Source: Acrocarpospora corrugata
Lineage (GTDB): Bacteria; Actinomycetota; Actinomycetes; Streptosporangiales; Streptosporangiaceae
DNA: 64,000 nucleotides
Direction: 5' to 3'
NCBI RefSeq assembly: GCF_009687845.1
Contig: NZ_BLAD01000052.1
Span: 64,792-128,791, forward strand
Under the pieces are notes generated by a model. That model made no database searches. It saw only the letters and a list, made by a program, of their open reading frames with translations, and was not told the origin of the DNA. A program made the translations under genes and the position numbers. Of this stretch, positions 23,367-31,103 are shown piece by piece; the stretch's first letter is position 1, and the number at the start of each line of letters is the position of its first letter.

Positions 23367-24689
23367 ATGCCCCGAACCGCCGTGGCGACCTCGCCGGCGC
23401 GAGAGACGACCCCCACGACGCTCGACCAGCTCCTTGAGCGAGGCCGTGCGCAGGGTCACCTTTCCCTGTCGGAGTTGCGCAGGGCCTTCACCCAGGCGGG
23501 CGTCAGCCCCGCCGAGGGCCGCGCCCTGCTGCGCGAACTCACCGAAGCCGGGGTGAGCCTGGCCGACACGGGCGGCGCCGCCAAGGCCGCCAAGACGCCC
23601 AGGGCGCGCAAGACGCCCAAGAAGGCGGCCACCGAGATCGCCGCCGAGGAGGAGTTCGACGCCGACGAAGTAGCGGCCGTGGCGGTCGAGGTGGCGGTAG
23701 AGGCAGCGGTAGAGGCGGAGGCCGAAGCGGAAGCCGAGGTCCAGGTCGACATCGACGACAACACCTCGGTGATGGGCGACTCCGTCCACACCTACCTCAA
23801 GTCGATCGGCCGCCGCACCCTGCTCACCGCCGCCCAGGAGGTCGAGCTCGCCCGCCGGATCGAGGCCGGCCTGTACGCCGAGTACAAACTGGACGAAGCC
23901 GAAGAGTCCGGCCGCCGGCTGCCCCCCGGCTTCCGCGAGGACCTGGAGTGGGTGATCGAGGACGGCCGCCGCGCCAAGGACCACATGCTGGAGGCCAACC
24001 TCCGCCTGGTCGTCTCGGTCGCCAAGAAGTACACCGACCGCGGCATGGCCCTGCTCGACGTGGTCCAGGAGGGCAACCTCGGCCTGATCAGGGCGGTCGA
24101 GAAGTTCGACTACACCAAGGGCTTCAAGTTCTCCACCTACGCGATGTGGTGGATCCGCCAGGCCATCCAGCGCGGCTTCGCCGACTCGGCCAGGACGATC
24201 CGGCTGCCCGTGCACGTGCTGGAGATGCTGTCCAAGCTGTCGCGCGTCGAGCGGGACATGCACCAGCGCCTGGGCCGCGAGCCCACGCCGGAGGAGCTGG
24301 GCGCCGAACTGGACCGCACGCCCGACCAGATCGAGGAGCTGCTGCGCACCAGCCGCCAGCCGATCAGCCTGGACTCCACCATCGGCGAGGACGGCGAGAC
24401 CAGGATCGGCGACCTGATCGAGGACGTGGACTCGCTGGAGGCCTCCGAGGTGGTCGACCGGCAGCTGCTGGCCGAGCAGCTGCGCGGCGTGCTGTCCAAC
24501 CTGTCCCCGCGTGAGGCCCGGATCATGGCGCTGCGCTTCGGGCTGGCCGACGGCAAGCCGCACACCCTGGACGAGATCGGAAAGCACCTGGGCCTGACCA
24601 GGGAGCGGATCCGCCAGCTGGAGAAGGAGTCGCTGTCCAAGCTGCGTCACCCCAGCAACACGATCCCGCTGCTGGACTGGGCCAGCTAG
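23367..24689 (+). CDS. RNA polymerase sigma-70 factor (principal/group 2 type)
   Basis: A 440-residue sigma factor. A region 1.1-like helix set opens it (TTLDQLLERGRAQGHLSLSEL, then LRRAFTQAGV), followed by a Lys-rich stretch and an Ala/Val/Glu-rich spacer (VAVEVAVEAAVEAEAEAEAE). Regions 1.2-4.2 are complete (YLKSIGRRTLLTAAQEVELA, EANLRLVVSVAKKYTDRG, FDYTKGFKFSTYAMWWIRQA, GLTRERIRQLEKESLSKLRHP). Two things are odd. In region 2.4, Met260 and Gln268 stand where E. coli RpoD has Thr432 and Thr440. The C-terminus ends NTIPLLDWAS instead of the usual LRDYLD-like tail. It could be a second sigma with shifted -10 preference rather than the housekeeping one. RBS AAGGAGGAGG precedes ATG 23367. Promoter GGAACA-N16-GTT upstream. 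Confidence 0.88.
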   Translation: MPRTAVATSPARETTPTTLDQLLERGRAQGHLSLSELRRAFTQAGVSPAEGRALLRELTEAGVSLADTGGAAKAAKTPRARKTPKKAATEIAAEEEFDADEVAAVAVEVAVEAAVEAEAEAEAEVQVDIDDNTSVMGDSVHTYLKSIGRRTLLTAAQEVELARRIEAGLYAEYKLDEAEESGRRLPPGFREDLEWVIEDGRRAKDHMLEANLRLVVSVAKKYTDRGMALLDVVQEGNLGLIRAVEKFDYTKGFKFSTYAMWWIRQAIQRGFADSARTIRLPVHVLEMLSKLSRVERDMHQRLGREPTPEELGAELDRTPDQIEELLRTSRQPISLDSTIGEDGETRIGDLIEDVDSLEASEVVDRQLLAEQLRGVLSNLSPREARIMALRFGLADGKPHTLDEIGKHLGLTRERIRQLEKESLSKLRHPSNTIPLLDWAS

Positions 24690-25438
24690 CTGGTCAGCTC
24701 GATCAGCGAGAACACCGCGCCCTGGGGGTCGGCGGCCACGGTCGCCCGCCCCGACGGCAGCGCGAACGGCGGGATCTCGATCACCCCGCCGAGATCCTCC
24801 ACCCGGTCGGCGGCGGCCAGGCAGTCGGCGACCGCGAAGTAGACCATCCAGTGCGGCGGGATCTCGGCGGGCCACGCGTCGGTCATCTCCACCATGCCGG
24901 TCACCGTCTCGCGGGGCCGGCGCAGGTCGAACTCGGTGTAGTCGCCGGAGACGCGGCCCTGCCAGCCGAACACCTGCCGGTAGAAGCCGGCGACCGCCTC
25001 GGCGTCCCGGACGGCCAGCTCGTGCCAGCAGAACGTGCCCGGCACATGGTGCATGGCCGCGCCGGGGAAGTCGCGTTCCTCCCAGGCCCCGAAGGTCGCC
25101 CCGGCCGGGTCGGCGAGTAACGCGCCCCAGCCCTGCTCCCGGCCCTCGTCGAAGACCTGGTCGGGCCCGGCCAGCAGCCGCCCGCCCGCGTGCACGACCT
25201 GTTTCACGGTCTCGTCGAGATCGTCCACCGCCATGTGGGTGACCCACCCGGCCTCCCTGGCCGGCCCGAGACCGGCCACCGGCTGGGCGCGCAGCAGCGC
25301 GGTCGAGTGGGTACGCCCCCGCGGCTCGAACTCCCAGCCGAACAGCCCGTGGTAGAACTCCTCCGCCCCGGCCAGGTCCCCCGTGCCGAGATCCACCCAG
25401 CACGGCTTACCCGCCGCGTAACGCGCCTTTCCGGCCAT
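24686..25438 (-). CDS. VOC-family protein, two glyoxalase-like modules
   Basis: A 250-residue protein built from two repeated betaalphabetabetabeta halves. Each half has the same pattern: GKPCWVDLGTGDLAGAEEFY with LFGWEF, then GTFCWHELAVRDAEAVAGFY with VFGWQG. Matching ends are DPAGATFGAWE and DPQGAVFSLIE. This layout matches Mycobacterium 27-kDa antigen Cfp30B and similar lactoylglutathione-lyase-like proteins. Metal ligands are not obvious in both halves, so catalysis is uncertain. ATG 25438 has GGGAGGG upstream. Its stop codon overlaps the sigma-factor stop on the other strand by 4 bp (ctag). Confidence 0.87.
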   Translation of the reverse strand: MAGKARYAAGKPCWVDLGTGDLAGAEEFYHGLFGWEFEPRGRTHSTALLRAQPVAGLGPAREAGWVTHMAVDDLDETVKQVVHAGGRLLAGPDQVFDEGREQGWGALLADPAGATFGAWEERDFPGAAMHHVPGTFCWHELAVRDAEAVAGFYRQVFGWQGRVSGDYTEFDLRRPRETVTGMVEMTDAWPAEIPPHWMVYFAVADCLAAADRVEDLGGVIEIPPFALPSGRATVAADPQGAVFSLIELTS

Positions 25439-25501
25439 CCGCCCTCCCGTTCCTCACCGTAAGCTCCGGCGGCGGAACGTGCCCGGATGTTGCCGGATCG
25501 G

Positions 25502-25882
25502 TTATCCGGGAACCCGGACTATGCCGGTCAGCCGGTGCTCCTCGCGGAGCGTGCGCAGCCGGTCCACCTCGGCGGTCCACTTGGCGCCCTCAGGCGTGGC
25601 CCGGCCCTTCCTGCGGCGGATCCTGTCGTCGTACGCCTTGACCCCGAAGGTGGCCCGCTGGGCCGACTCGGCCGATCGGAGCGCGCCCGAGATCGCCTGG
25701 TCCAGCGCCACCCCGGCGGCCCGCAGCTCGGCCCCCGGCACGTCGGCGCCCTGCGCCGCGCGGAACTCCCGCTCCGCCACCCTGGCCTTCTCCAGCATCG
25801 CCGGATAGCCCTTCGCCGCCTCCTGGTCGGCGTGGTAGCGAACCTCCGCCTCCCGGCTCACACGCGGACGGAAAAACGCCAT
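25502..25882 (-). CDS. Unknown helical protein, downstream of the unknown operon
   Basis: A 126-residue soluble protein, mostly helical and charged (EAEVRYHADQEAAKGYPAML, KARVAEREFRAAQ, ALRSAESAQRATFG). No signal peptide, membrane helix or known motif. ATG 25882 has a GGGG site seven bases upstream; an in-frame start at 25942 lacks one. It lies 110 bp after the zinc-ribbon gene on the same strand and may belong to that operon. No family recognised. Confidence 0.6.
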   Translation of the reverse strand: MAFFRPRVSREAEVRYHADQEAAKGYPAMLEKARVAEREFRAAQGADVPGAELRAAGVALDQAISGALRSAESAQRATFGVKAYDDRIRRRKGRATPEGAKWTAEVDRLRTLREEHRLTGIVRVPG

Positions 25883-25992
25883 CGTCAGCCCCTCAAACTC
25901 TGTCCAACGCTTACTGCCGGTAGCGTACGCCGTCCCGGGCACGGCCGTGTCACCGAGGCGTCACTGCGGCGTCACCGAGGCGGCCAGCCTGC

Positions 25993-26178
25993 TCACGCGA
26001 CCCATCGGTGCAGGTGATTGGGGCAGACCCAGCCGAGACCGCAGCCCCCGCAGGCGGCCTCGGCCAGGCGCCAGTCCCCCCGGCAGCGCGAGCACAGCTC
26101 CAGCCGCTCGCCGCAGTGCGGGCAGCGCGCGGGCTCCCCCGCGAACCCGCGCTCCGTCCACCACCACAGCCGGATCAC
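25993..26178 (-). CDS. Small zinc-ribbon-like protein
   Basis: A 61-residue protein with three CxxC pairs in a row: CPHC (residues 19-22), CSRC (29-32) and CGGC (43-46), followed by CPNH. These could bind one or two zinc ions, making a double zinc ribbon. The N-terminal RLWWWTERGF is aromatic. GTG 26178 is preceded by GAGGTGAT inside the last codons of the upstream gene, so translation is probably coupled. It is the smallest member of a cluster that also encodes a coiled-coil protein, a lipoprotein and a membrane protein. Function unknown. Confidence 0.7.
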   Translation of the reverse strand: MIRLWWWTERGFAGEPARCPHCGERLELCSRCRGDWRLAEAACGGCGLGWVCPNHLHRWVA

Positions 26179-26185
26179 CGCCTGA

Positions 26186-27391
26186 TCACCTCAGGTTCCC
26201 GGCCGCGTCGGTGATGTCGGGATGCCCGCCGACCTGGGCGACGCCGTTGCGGTAGGCGAACTCGGCCGCGTCGAACATGTGCCCGATGACCTCCTCACGC
26301 TGCCGCCACGACTCCAGCAGCCCGTCCCTGCGCTTCTGGCCGGTGTCCACCTTGTGCTGGACCACGGCCCGGTCCCGCTTGGCCACGCCGGCCAGCCGCT
26401 CGGCGGCCTTGCGCTCGGCCACCACCGCCCGCATCGCCTTCACGTGCGGGTGCTCGGCCATGAAGCCGAGCATGAACGCGATGGCCCCGCTGAGCAGCAG
26501 CACCGCCGCGAACATCAGCACCGACCAGCCGCCGGTGAACCCCGCCTGCGCCAGCAGGTCGGTGGTGTCGACGTCGTCGGAGACGGGCAGGCTGAGCGTG
26601 ACCTGCCGGAACCGGGCCAGGGTGATCACGGCCACCAGCCAGGTGAGCATGATGGCGACGGACCCGGCGACCGGGACCTTGCCGCCGCCGGGCACGTACC
26701 GGCCGCGGGCCCAGTGCCCGGCCCAGTGCGGGCCGAGGATCAGCGCGAACGAGACGGCCGCGGCCAGCACCCAGGTCATCTCGACCGGGTGGCGCAGGTA
26801 GGAGAAGGAGCCGAAGTGAATGGGGATCTCCACGCCGGCCAGCAGCATGATGATCAGCACCAGGCCGGCCCTGGCGGGCCATTCCTTCTTGCGCGCCCGC
26901 GAGCCGACCCACTTGGCGGCGGGCCGCCCGCCGTCGCTGTGCAGCATGCCCAGCTCGTCCAGGAGCGCCTTCTCGTGCTCCTTTGCCTCGGCGAGCTCCT
27001 CGGTGGCGATCCTGACCCGCTCCTCGGCGTCGATCCGCTCGCCGTGGTAGCGGGCCTCGTGCGCGTCCATCAGGTTGAGCTCCGCCTTGGCCCGGATCCC
27101 GGCCTCGTGGATCTCCATCTCCCGGCGCGCGTCCAGCTCGCGCAGGTACGGCGGGCGGCTGTCGCTGACGAAGCTGTACTCGTCGAACATCCGGCGCTCG
27201 CCGTCCCGCAGCCCGGCCTGCTCGGCCTGCAGGCGCAGCAGCGAAGGATCGGGCTCGGGGCCGAACAGGGGCCCGCGGGCGACGTCCAGCCCGACGTCGG
27301 CGGGCATCCCCGGGTCCGGCGGCTGGTGCCGGGCCGGGGACGGCGTCCCCGGCCGGCGGCGGAACCAGCCGGGCAGTCGCGGACGGCTCAT
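26186..27391 (-). CDS. Membrane protein with coiled coils on both sides, unknown
   Basis: A 401-residue protein. A Pro-rich N-terminus (RRRPGTPSPARHQPPDPG) precedes a long charged coiled coil at about 85-145 (ARREMEIHEAGIRAKAELNL, EERVRIATEELAEAKEHEK). Four hydrophobic helices follow (GLVLIIMLLAGVEIPI; WVLAAAVSFALILGP; GSVAIMLTWLVAVITLA; VLMFAAVLLLSGAIAFMLGF). A second coiled coil (VVAERKAAERLAGVAKRD then WRQREEVIGHMFDAAE) ends the protein. Both charged regions are likely cytoplasmic. ATG 27391 shares a base with the upstream stop (TGATG), so it is translationally coupled. I do not recognise the family. Confidence 0.75.
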   Translation of the reverse strand: MSRPRLPGWFRRRPGTPSPARHQPPDPGMPADVGLDVARGPLFGPEPDPSLLRLQAEQAGLRDGERRMFDEYSFVSDSRPPYLRELDARREMEIHEAGIRAKAELNLMDAHEARYHGERIDAEERVRIATEELAEAKEHEKALLDELGMLHSDGGRPAAKWVGSRARKKEWPARAGLVLIIMLLAGVEIPIHFGSFSYLRHPVEMTWVLAAAVSFALILGPHWAGHWARGRYVPGGGKVPVAGSVAIMLTWLVAVITLARFRQVTLSLPVSDDVDTTDLLAQAGFTGGWSVLMFAAVLLLSGAIAFMLGFMAEHPHVKAMRAVVAERKAAERLAGVAKRDRAVVQHKVDTGQKRRDGLLESWRQREEVIGHMFDAAEFAYRNGVAQVGGHPDITDAAGNLR

Positions 27392-28131
27392 CAGACGGTC
27401 TCCCTTCCGACGCCTTCGACCCCGGCCACCGCCGGGTCGCCGGAGGCGGCGAACAGCTCGTCCCAGAAGCTGCGCAGGTCGCTCTCCCTGGTGGCGTCCT
27501 TGGCGACCCCGGTGCCGAACCCGAAGATCCGCACGGTGACGCCGTCCAGCCTGGGCAGCCCGCGCGCGGCCAGGATCTCGATGATCTCCTTGCGGGCGGC
27601 CGGGGTGGCCAGCGCGTCCTTCGCGTAGATGTTGATCTTGTCGTCGCGCTGGCCCATGTCGCTCCAGACCAGCAGCTGGACGCCTTCGCGGTCGCGCCGG
27701 TCGGCCCGGACGTGCGCGGCCAGCACCCGCAGCGCGCCGACCACGTCGGAGCCGGGCGGCGTGCCCGGCTGCTCCGCGCAGGCCAGCTGGCCGTCGATCC
27801 GGGTCCTGGCGCGGGCGACCAGGACCTTGCGGTCGCCGTCGAGCTGGGCGGGGCCGCCGGGGGTGGTCGGCTCGACCTGGGCCGAGTCGATCGAGCAGGC
27901 GCCGTCCGCGACGCCCCGGATCGAGGCGATGTGCACGCGGGCGCAGCCCTGCTGCTTGAGCGCGGCCGGGAACTCCGTCTCCAGCTTGGCGTCCAGGCCG
28001 TAGTTCTCCCGGAAGGTGGTGCTGTCGAACAGCGCCCCGCAGACCGACTCGGCGGACGCGCCCGGAGCCGGGCCGGGGCCGCAGGCCACCAGGGCGGCCA
28101 GCAGCAGGGCCGCGGATGTTGCTCTGATCAC
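27391..28131 (-). CDS. Lipoprotein, possibly vWA-like without MIDAS
   Basis: A 246-residue exported protein. The lipobox LVAC (residues 14-17) after a hydrophobic segment marks it as a lipoprotein. The body alternates strands and helices (DRKVLVARARTRIDG, GVQLLVWSDMGQRDDKINIY, GVTVRIFGFGTG) like a von Willebrand A or similar Rossmann-type domain. The DxSxS metal motif is missing. Two cysteines (QQGCARVH, DGACSIDS) and a third (QLACAEQ) may pair. GTG 28131 overlaps the preceding stop by 4 bp (GTGA). It lies between a soluble coiled-coil gene and a four-helix membrane gene. The vWA suggestion is weak. Confidence 0.7.
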   Translation of the reverse strand: MIRATSAALLLAALVACGPGPAPGASAESVCGALFDSTTFRENYGLDAKLETEFPAALKQQGCARVHIASIRGVADGACSIDSAQVEPTTPGGPAQLDGDRKVLVARARTRIDGQLACAEQPGTPPGSDVVGALRVLAAHVRADRRDREGVQLLVWSDMGQRDDKINIYAKDALATPAARKEIIEILAARGLPRLDGVTVRIFGFGTGVAKDATRESDLRSFWDELFAASGDPAVAGVEGVGRETV

Positions 28132-28859
28132 GATGGGTCGTCTCCCTTGGGGACGGACTGCCTGGGGTTCCACACGCGGGTCTCCGCCCGCGGCTCGGGT
28201 GGCCGGAGCGGGCTCAGGCTGAGCAGGGCCAGCGCCCGGTTCACGATGTCCGCCTCGTGCTGCGGCAGATTCCGCGACCATTCGGGGAGCGGCTCGATCA
28301 GCGCTCCCGCCTCGGCGGGCGCCTGTTCTGTCCGGCCTCTGCCCTTGTGCGCGCGGACGAGTGTGGCCAGGTAAAGCCCCAGCTGTCCTTCTATGCGCTT
28401 GATCTCCGTGTGCGCGTGGGCGCGCTGCTGGTCGCGGACGCGCTCCCAGGCGGTCAGCGCGCGCAGGAACTCCTCCCGGTCGTGGTCGCGCCTGCGCCGC
28501 TCCTCGTGGGCCCGCTCGTCCGCGCGCTTGCGCGCCCTGGCCTCCTTCACGACCTCCTGCGACATCGGCACGGCGGGCGGCACCGGGCCCTGGGCCGGCA
28601 CCACCGGCAGCGGGCCGGCGGTCAGCACCCGGTAGGCGCACGCGACCATCGCCGCCCGGGCCTCCGCGCACTGGCCGAGCAGCTCCCACTGCACCCGTTC
28701 CGCCTCGCAGCGCAGCTTGCGCACGTATCCGAGCCGGTCCAGACCGGCGCGGAGCCAGTCGTCCCGGTCGGCGACCGGGAGCCCCCGGCGCGCGTCCCGC
28801 CAGCCGTTCCACCTGGCGCTCCAGCGCGCTCCCCTGGTCATTTCGTCATTCCGTCCCAT
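28128..28859 (-). CDS. Charged coiled-coil protein, unknown, first gene of operon
   Basis: A 243-residue soluble protein. N-terminal Trp/Arg-rich block (RWSARWNGWRDARRG), helical segment with cysteines (RKLRCEAERVQWELLGQC), a Pro-rich hinge (PLPVVPAQGPVPPAVP), then a very charged coiled coil (KEARARKRADERAHEERRRR), and a C-terminal helix (HEADIVNRALALLSL). No membrane helix or signal. ATG 28859 has GGGGGG eight bases upstream. It heads a coupled leftward operon (28859 to 25993, perhaps 25502). Its opposite neighbour is a TetR gene at 29048. Family unknown to me. Confidence 0.7.
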   Translation of the reverse strand: MGRNDEMTRGARWSARWNGWRDARRGLPVADRDDWLRAGLDRLGYVRKLRCEAERVQWELLGQCAEARAAMVACAYRVLTAGPLPVVPAQGPVPPAVPMSQEVVKEARARKRADERAHEERRRRDHDREEFLRALTAWERVRDQQRAHAHTEIKRIEGQLGLYLATLVRAHKGRGRTEQAPAEAGALIEPLPEWSRNLPQHEADIVNRALALLSLSPLRPPEPRAETRVWNPRQSVPKGDDPS

Positions 28860-29047
28860 ACTGGCCCCCCTTTTCCGGCCATTCACCACCTCTCGCCTCT
28901 GACCTTACCCGGCAAAAGCCGTTTATGGGTGTGACGGAATATCTGACAATAGTTGCGGCCTTCAAGACAAAGAGGGAATTCTCAGAGCTGGCTAAAGTAC
29001 CGCGCGGCTGCCTGTACGAAGTAAGGTTCTGTGGCAGGATGCTCGCC

Positions 29048-29623
29048 ATGCCAGCCAAGCGACCGCCCGTCCCGCTCTCCCGGGAGCGCATCATCGACGC
29101 GGCCCTGCACATCGCCGACGGCCAGGGGCTGCGGCGGCTGACCATGCGGCGGCTCGGCGACGCGCTCCAGGTCGAGGCGATGGCCATCTACCACCACCTG
29201 CCCCGGGGCAAGGAGGCGCTGATGGACGCGCTGGCCGAGCACGTCACCGCGATCCAGGTCGAACCGTCCGGCCGGGACTGGCCCGAGGTGGCCCGCGCCT
29301 GGGCCAGGGCCGGGCGCGCCGCGCTGCTGGAGCACCCGGGCGTGCTGGCCCTGGCGCTGACGAAACCGCCGAAGGGCATGGCCCTGGCGGCCATCGCCAG
29401 ACAGGTCGAGCACCTGCGCGAGGCGGGCCTGCCCGACCCGGCGGGAGCCGTCAGGACGCTGCGGGCCTACATGTTCGGCAGCGTCGCCGTGGAGGTCCAG
29501 CGCTCCGGCTGGGCCGATCCCGACGCCACGGTGGAGCACGCCCGGGTGGAATCCGGCGACGAGGACTTCGAGCGCGGCCTGGACGCGGTCCTGGCCGGTC
29601 TAGCCCGCCCGGGTGGCATGTAA
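29048..29623 (+). CDS. TetR-family transcriptional regulator
   Basis: A 191-residue regulator. Helices 1-4 form the TetR DNA-binding domain (LSRERIIDAALHIADGQGLR, RLTMRRLGDALQVEAMAIYHH). The ligand domain (ARAGRAALLEHPGVLALALT and RTLRAYMFGSVAVEVQ) resembles the TetR_C_33-like group of actinobacteria. ATG 29048 has AGGA eight bases upstream. It faces away from the unknown operon, with 188 bp between the start codons, so it is a candidate regulator of that operon. The ligand is unknown. Confidence 0.85.
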   Translation: MPAKRPPVPLSRERIIDAALHIADGQGLRRLTMRRLGDALQVEAMAIYHHLPRGKEALMDALAEHVTAIQVEPSGRDWPEVARAWARAGRAALLEHPGVLALALTKPPKGMALAAIARQVEHLREAGLPDPAGAVRTLRAYMFGSVAVEVQRSGWADPDATVEHARVESGDEDFERGLDAVLAGLARPGGM

Positions 29624-29878
29624 CCACTCATTTACCGGAACGACGGCGTGTCGCGCTTGGGGCGTTATCATCCGTAGGGCACTCTTGTGTCGCAGATCAC
29701 ACGTCGGGGGTCGTCCTACTGGACCGGTTGAAAATCGTCCTAACGGGCTATGTCCCCCGAGAGTGACCTACCGCACACTGGTGTAGTCCACTGATACACG
29801 TCAACCCACTGCGCTCGTCCCCCGTACACCTGAGGGATCCGTCAACGAGCGAACCGAGAAAGACACGGAGCCCCGGCG

Positions 29879-30079
29879 ATGTGCCCTCATGACCCGTCTT
29901 GTCCGACCGCGGAAGCGAAGGATAGAGAAGCCGCCCGTACCGTCGCGGCCCACCCCGAGCAGGGGTGGAGTCTGCTGTGCAACGGTGTCGTCCTGTTCGA
30001 GGACACCGGCGAGCTGCTCCCGAACGGTGTCGTCATCGCCCCCCACCGGCCGACCGACCTGGCGAGCAGCGCGGCCTGA
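29879..30079 (+). CDS. DUF5999 family small protein
   Basis: A 66-residue protein with a conserved pattern: CPHDPSCP at the N-terminus, DREAARTVAAHPEQGWSLLC in the middle, then NGVVLFEDTGELLPNG and APHRP. The cysteine triplet and the invariant GWSLLCNG block define the family, found broadly in Streptomyces-type bacteria; role unknown. GGAG sits about nine bases before ATG 29879. The 255-bp region upstream (29624-29878) holds no gene and no clear riboswitch. Its 3' end overlaps the opposite gene by 47 bp. Confidence 0.8.
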   Translation: MCPHDPSCPTAEAKDREAARTVAAHPEQGWSLLCNGVVLFEDTGELLPNGVVIAPHRPTDLASSAA

Positions 30080-30665
30080 TCCGCTCCTCCAGCCAGCCCG
30101 TCACCTCCGCGCCCACCCGGGCCGGATCCTTCCTGAGCTCGTGACCCTCTCCGGCCAGGACCACCAGCCGGTCCGCGTCCGCCCCGTCCGGCACCCCGAA
30201 CGCGTCCCGGTCGCCGTTGACCACCAGGACGGGCACGCCCGCCCCGCGTAGCTCCGCCGCCCGCGACCGCTCCGGCCGGCCCGGCGGGTGCAGCGGGAAG
30301 GCCAGCGCCACCACGCCGACCGCCCCGGCCGCCACCGCCGTCCGGCAGGCGACCCTGGCGCCGTTGCTCCGCCCGCCCTGGACCAGCGGCAATCCGGGCC
30401 TGAGCCCGCGCAGCGCCGCCGTCAGCGCCAGCCACGCCTCGTCCTGCTTCACCGCGGGCCCTGGCGCCCGCGCTCCCCGCAGCCGGAACGGCTGGACGAT
30501 CCGGGCCACGCTCACCCCGGCCGCCGCCCCCGCGTCCCGGACCGCCAGCAGGTCGGCCGACTCCACTCCCCCGGCCGAGCCGTGCGTCAGCGCCAGCAGC
30601 AGCCACGGCCGCGCCGCGTCGTCGATCTCCACCCGTCCCGGGCCATGCGGCGTCTCGATCTCCAT
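30033..30665 (-). CDS. Alpha/beta-hydrolase, KANL3/Tex30-like
   Basis: A 210-residue cytoplasmic hydrolase. LLALTHGSAGG lies near residue 27 (oxyanion loop), the nucleophile elbow is VQGGRSNGARVAC (Ser near 100), PVLVVNGDRDAFG carries the acid Asp, and LAGEGHEL the His. The KANL3/Tex30 group is recognised by the GGRSNGARVA motif. TAGCGT ends six bases before ATG 30665, so the mRNA may be leaderless. The natural domain appears to end near WLEERI; the last 17 residues (RPRCSPGRSAGGGR) run into the 3' end of the opposite DUF5999 gene. Substrate unknown. Confidence 0.83.
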   Translation of the reverse strand: MEIETPHGPGRVEIDDAARPWLLLALTHGSAGGVESADLLAVRDAGAAAGVSVARIVQPFRLRGARAPGPAVKQDEAWLALTAALRGLRPGLPLVQGGRSNGARVACRTAVAAGAVGVVALAFPLHPPGRPERSRAAELRGAGVPVLVVNGDRDAFGVPDGADADRLVVLAGEGHELRKDPARVGAEVTGWLEERIRPRCSPGRSAGGGR

Positions 30666-30707
30666 GGTCCGACGCTAGTGGGCTCCGCCCCCGGCAGTAC
30701 GGACCGG

Positions 30708-30723
30708 TCCTCCGAACGGAGGA
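30708..30723. promoter_or_regulatory. Perfect dyad TCCTCCG-aa-CGGAGGA
   Basis: Seven-base arms with a 2-bp centre lie between the divergent starts of the KANL3-like hydrolase (30665) and the gene at 30758. It could be a shared operator; no regulator is known. Confidence 0.4.
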
Positions 30724-30757
30724 TGCCGTCTCGCCGGGCGTGTGACAGATTTGACTC

Positions 30758-31096
30758 GTGCCGGACACTCATTTGCCCCGTGAAGAACTGCGAGCCACCC
30801 TCGAAGCCCGCCGGGACCTCGGTCCCGACTACGAGGACGCGCTCGTCGACTCGTTCCTGGAGAAACTGGACCGCGAGATCACCGCGCGGGTCCGGGCAGA
30901 GGTGGCCACCCATCAGGGCCACAAGCCCCCCAAGCCCGACAACTCTCACATTCCGGTGGCTCTCGGGTCCCTGGGCATCGCCATCCCGCTGACGGCCATC
31001 GCCTCCTCGAACGCGGGCGTGGTCGGCCTGTTCATGACCATGGGCAGCGTCGTGCTCATCAACTTGGCGTACGCGCTGGGCCGCCGCCGGAGCTAG
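30758..31096 (+). CDS. Unknown small membrane protein
   Basis: A 112-residue protein. The acidic N-terminal part (LGPDYEDALVDSFLEKLDRE) is a soluble helix of a type often seen next to membrane proteins in Streptomyces-like genomes. Two hydrophobic helices follow (VALGSLGIAIPLTAIASS and VGLFMTMGSVVLINLAYAL), then a basic tail (GRRRS). GTG 30758 is the only start before the conserved core. Its stop is 8 bp from the convergent TPR gene. Function unknown. Confidence 0.7.
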   Translation: MPDTHLPREELRATLEARRDLGPDYEDALVDSFLEKLDREITARVRAEVATHQGHKPPKPDNSHIPVALGSLGIAIPLTAIASSNAGVVGLFMTMGSVVLINLAYALGRRRS

Positions 31097-31103
31097 TACC
31101 GGT

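Noticed and set aside
29624-29878. Riboswitch or small RNA in the gap before the DUF5999 gene
   Set aside because: I searched by eye for cobalamin, ydaO and other known motifs and found none; it may simply hold promoters.
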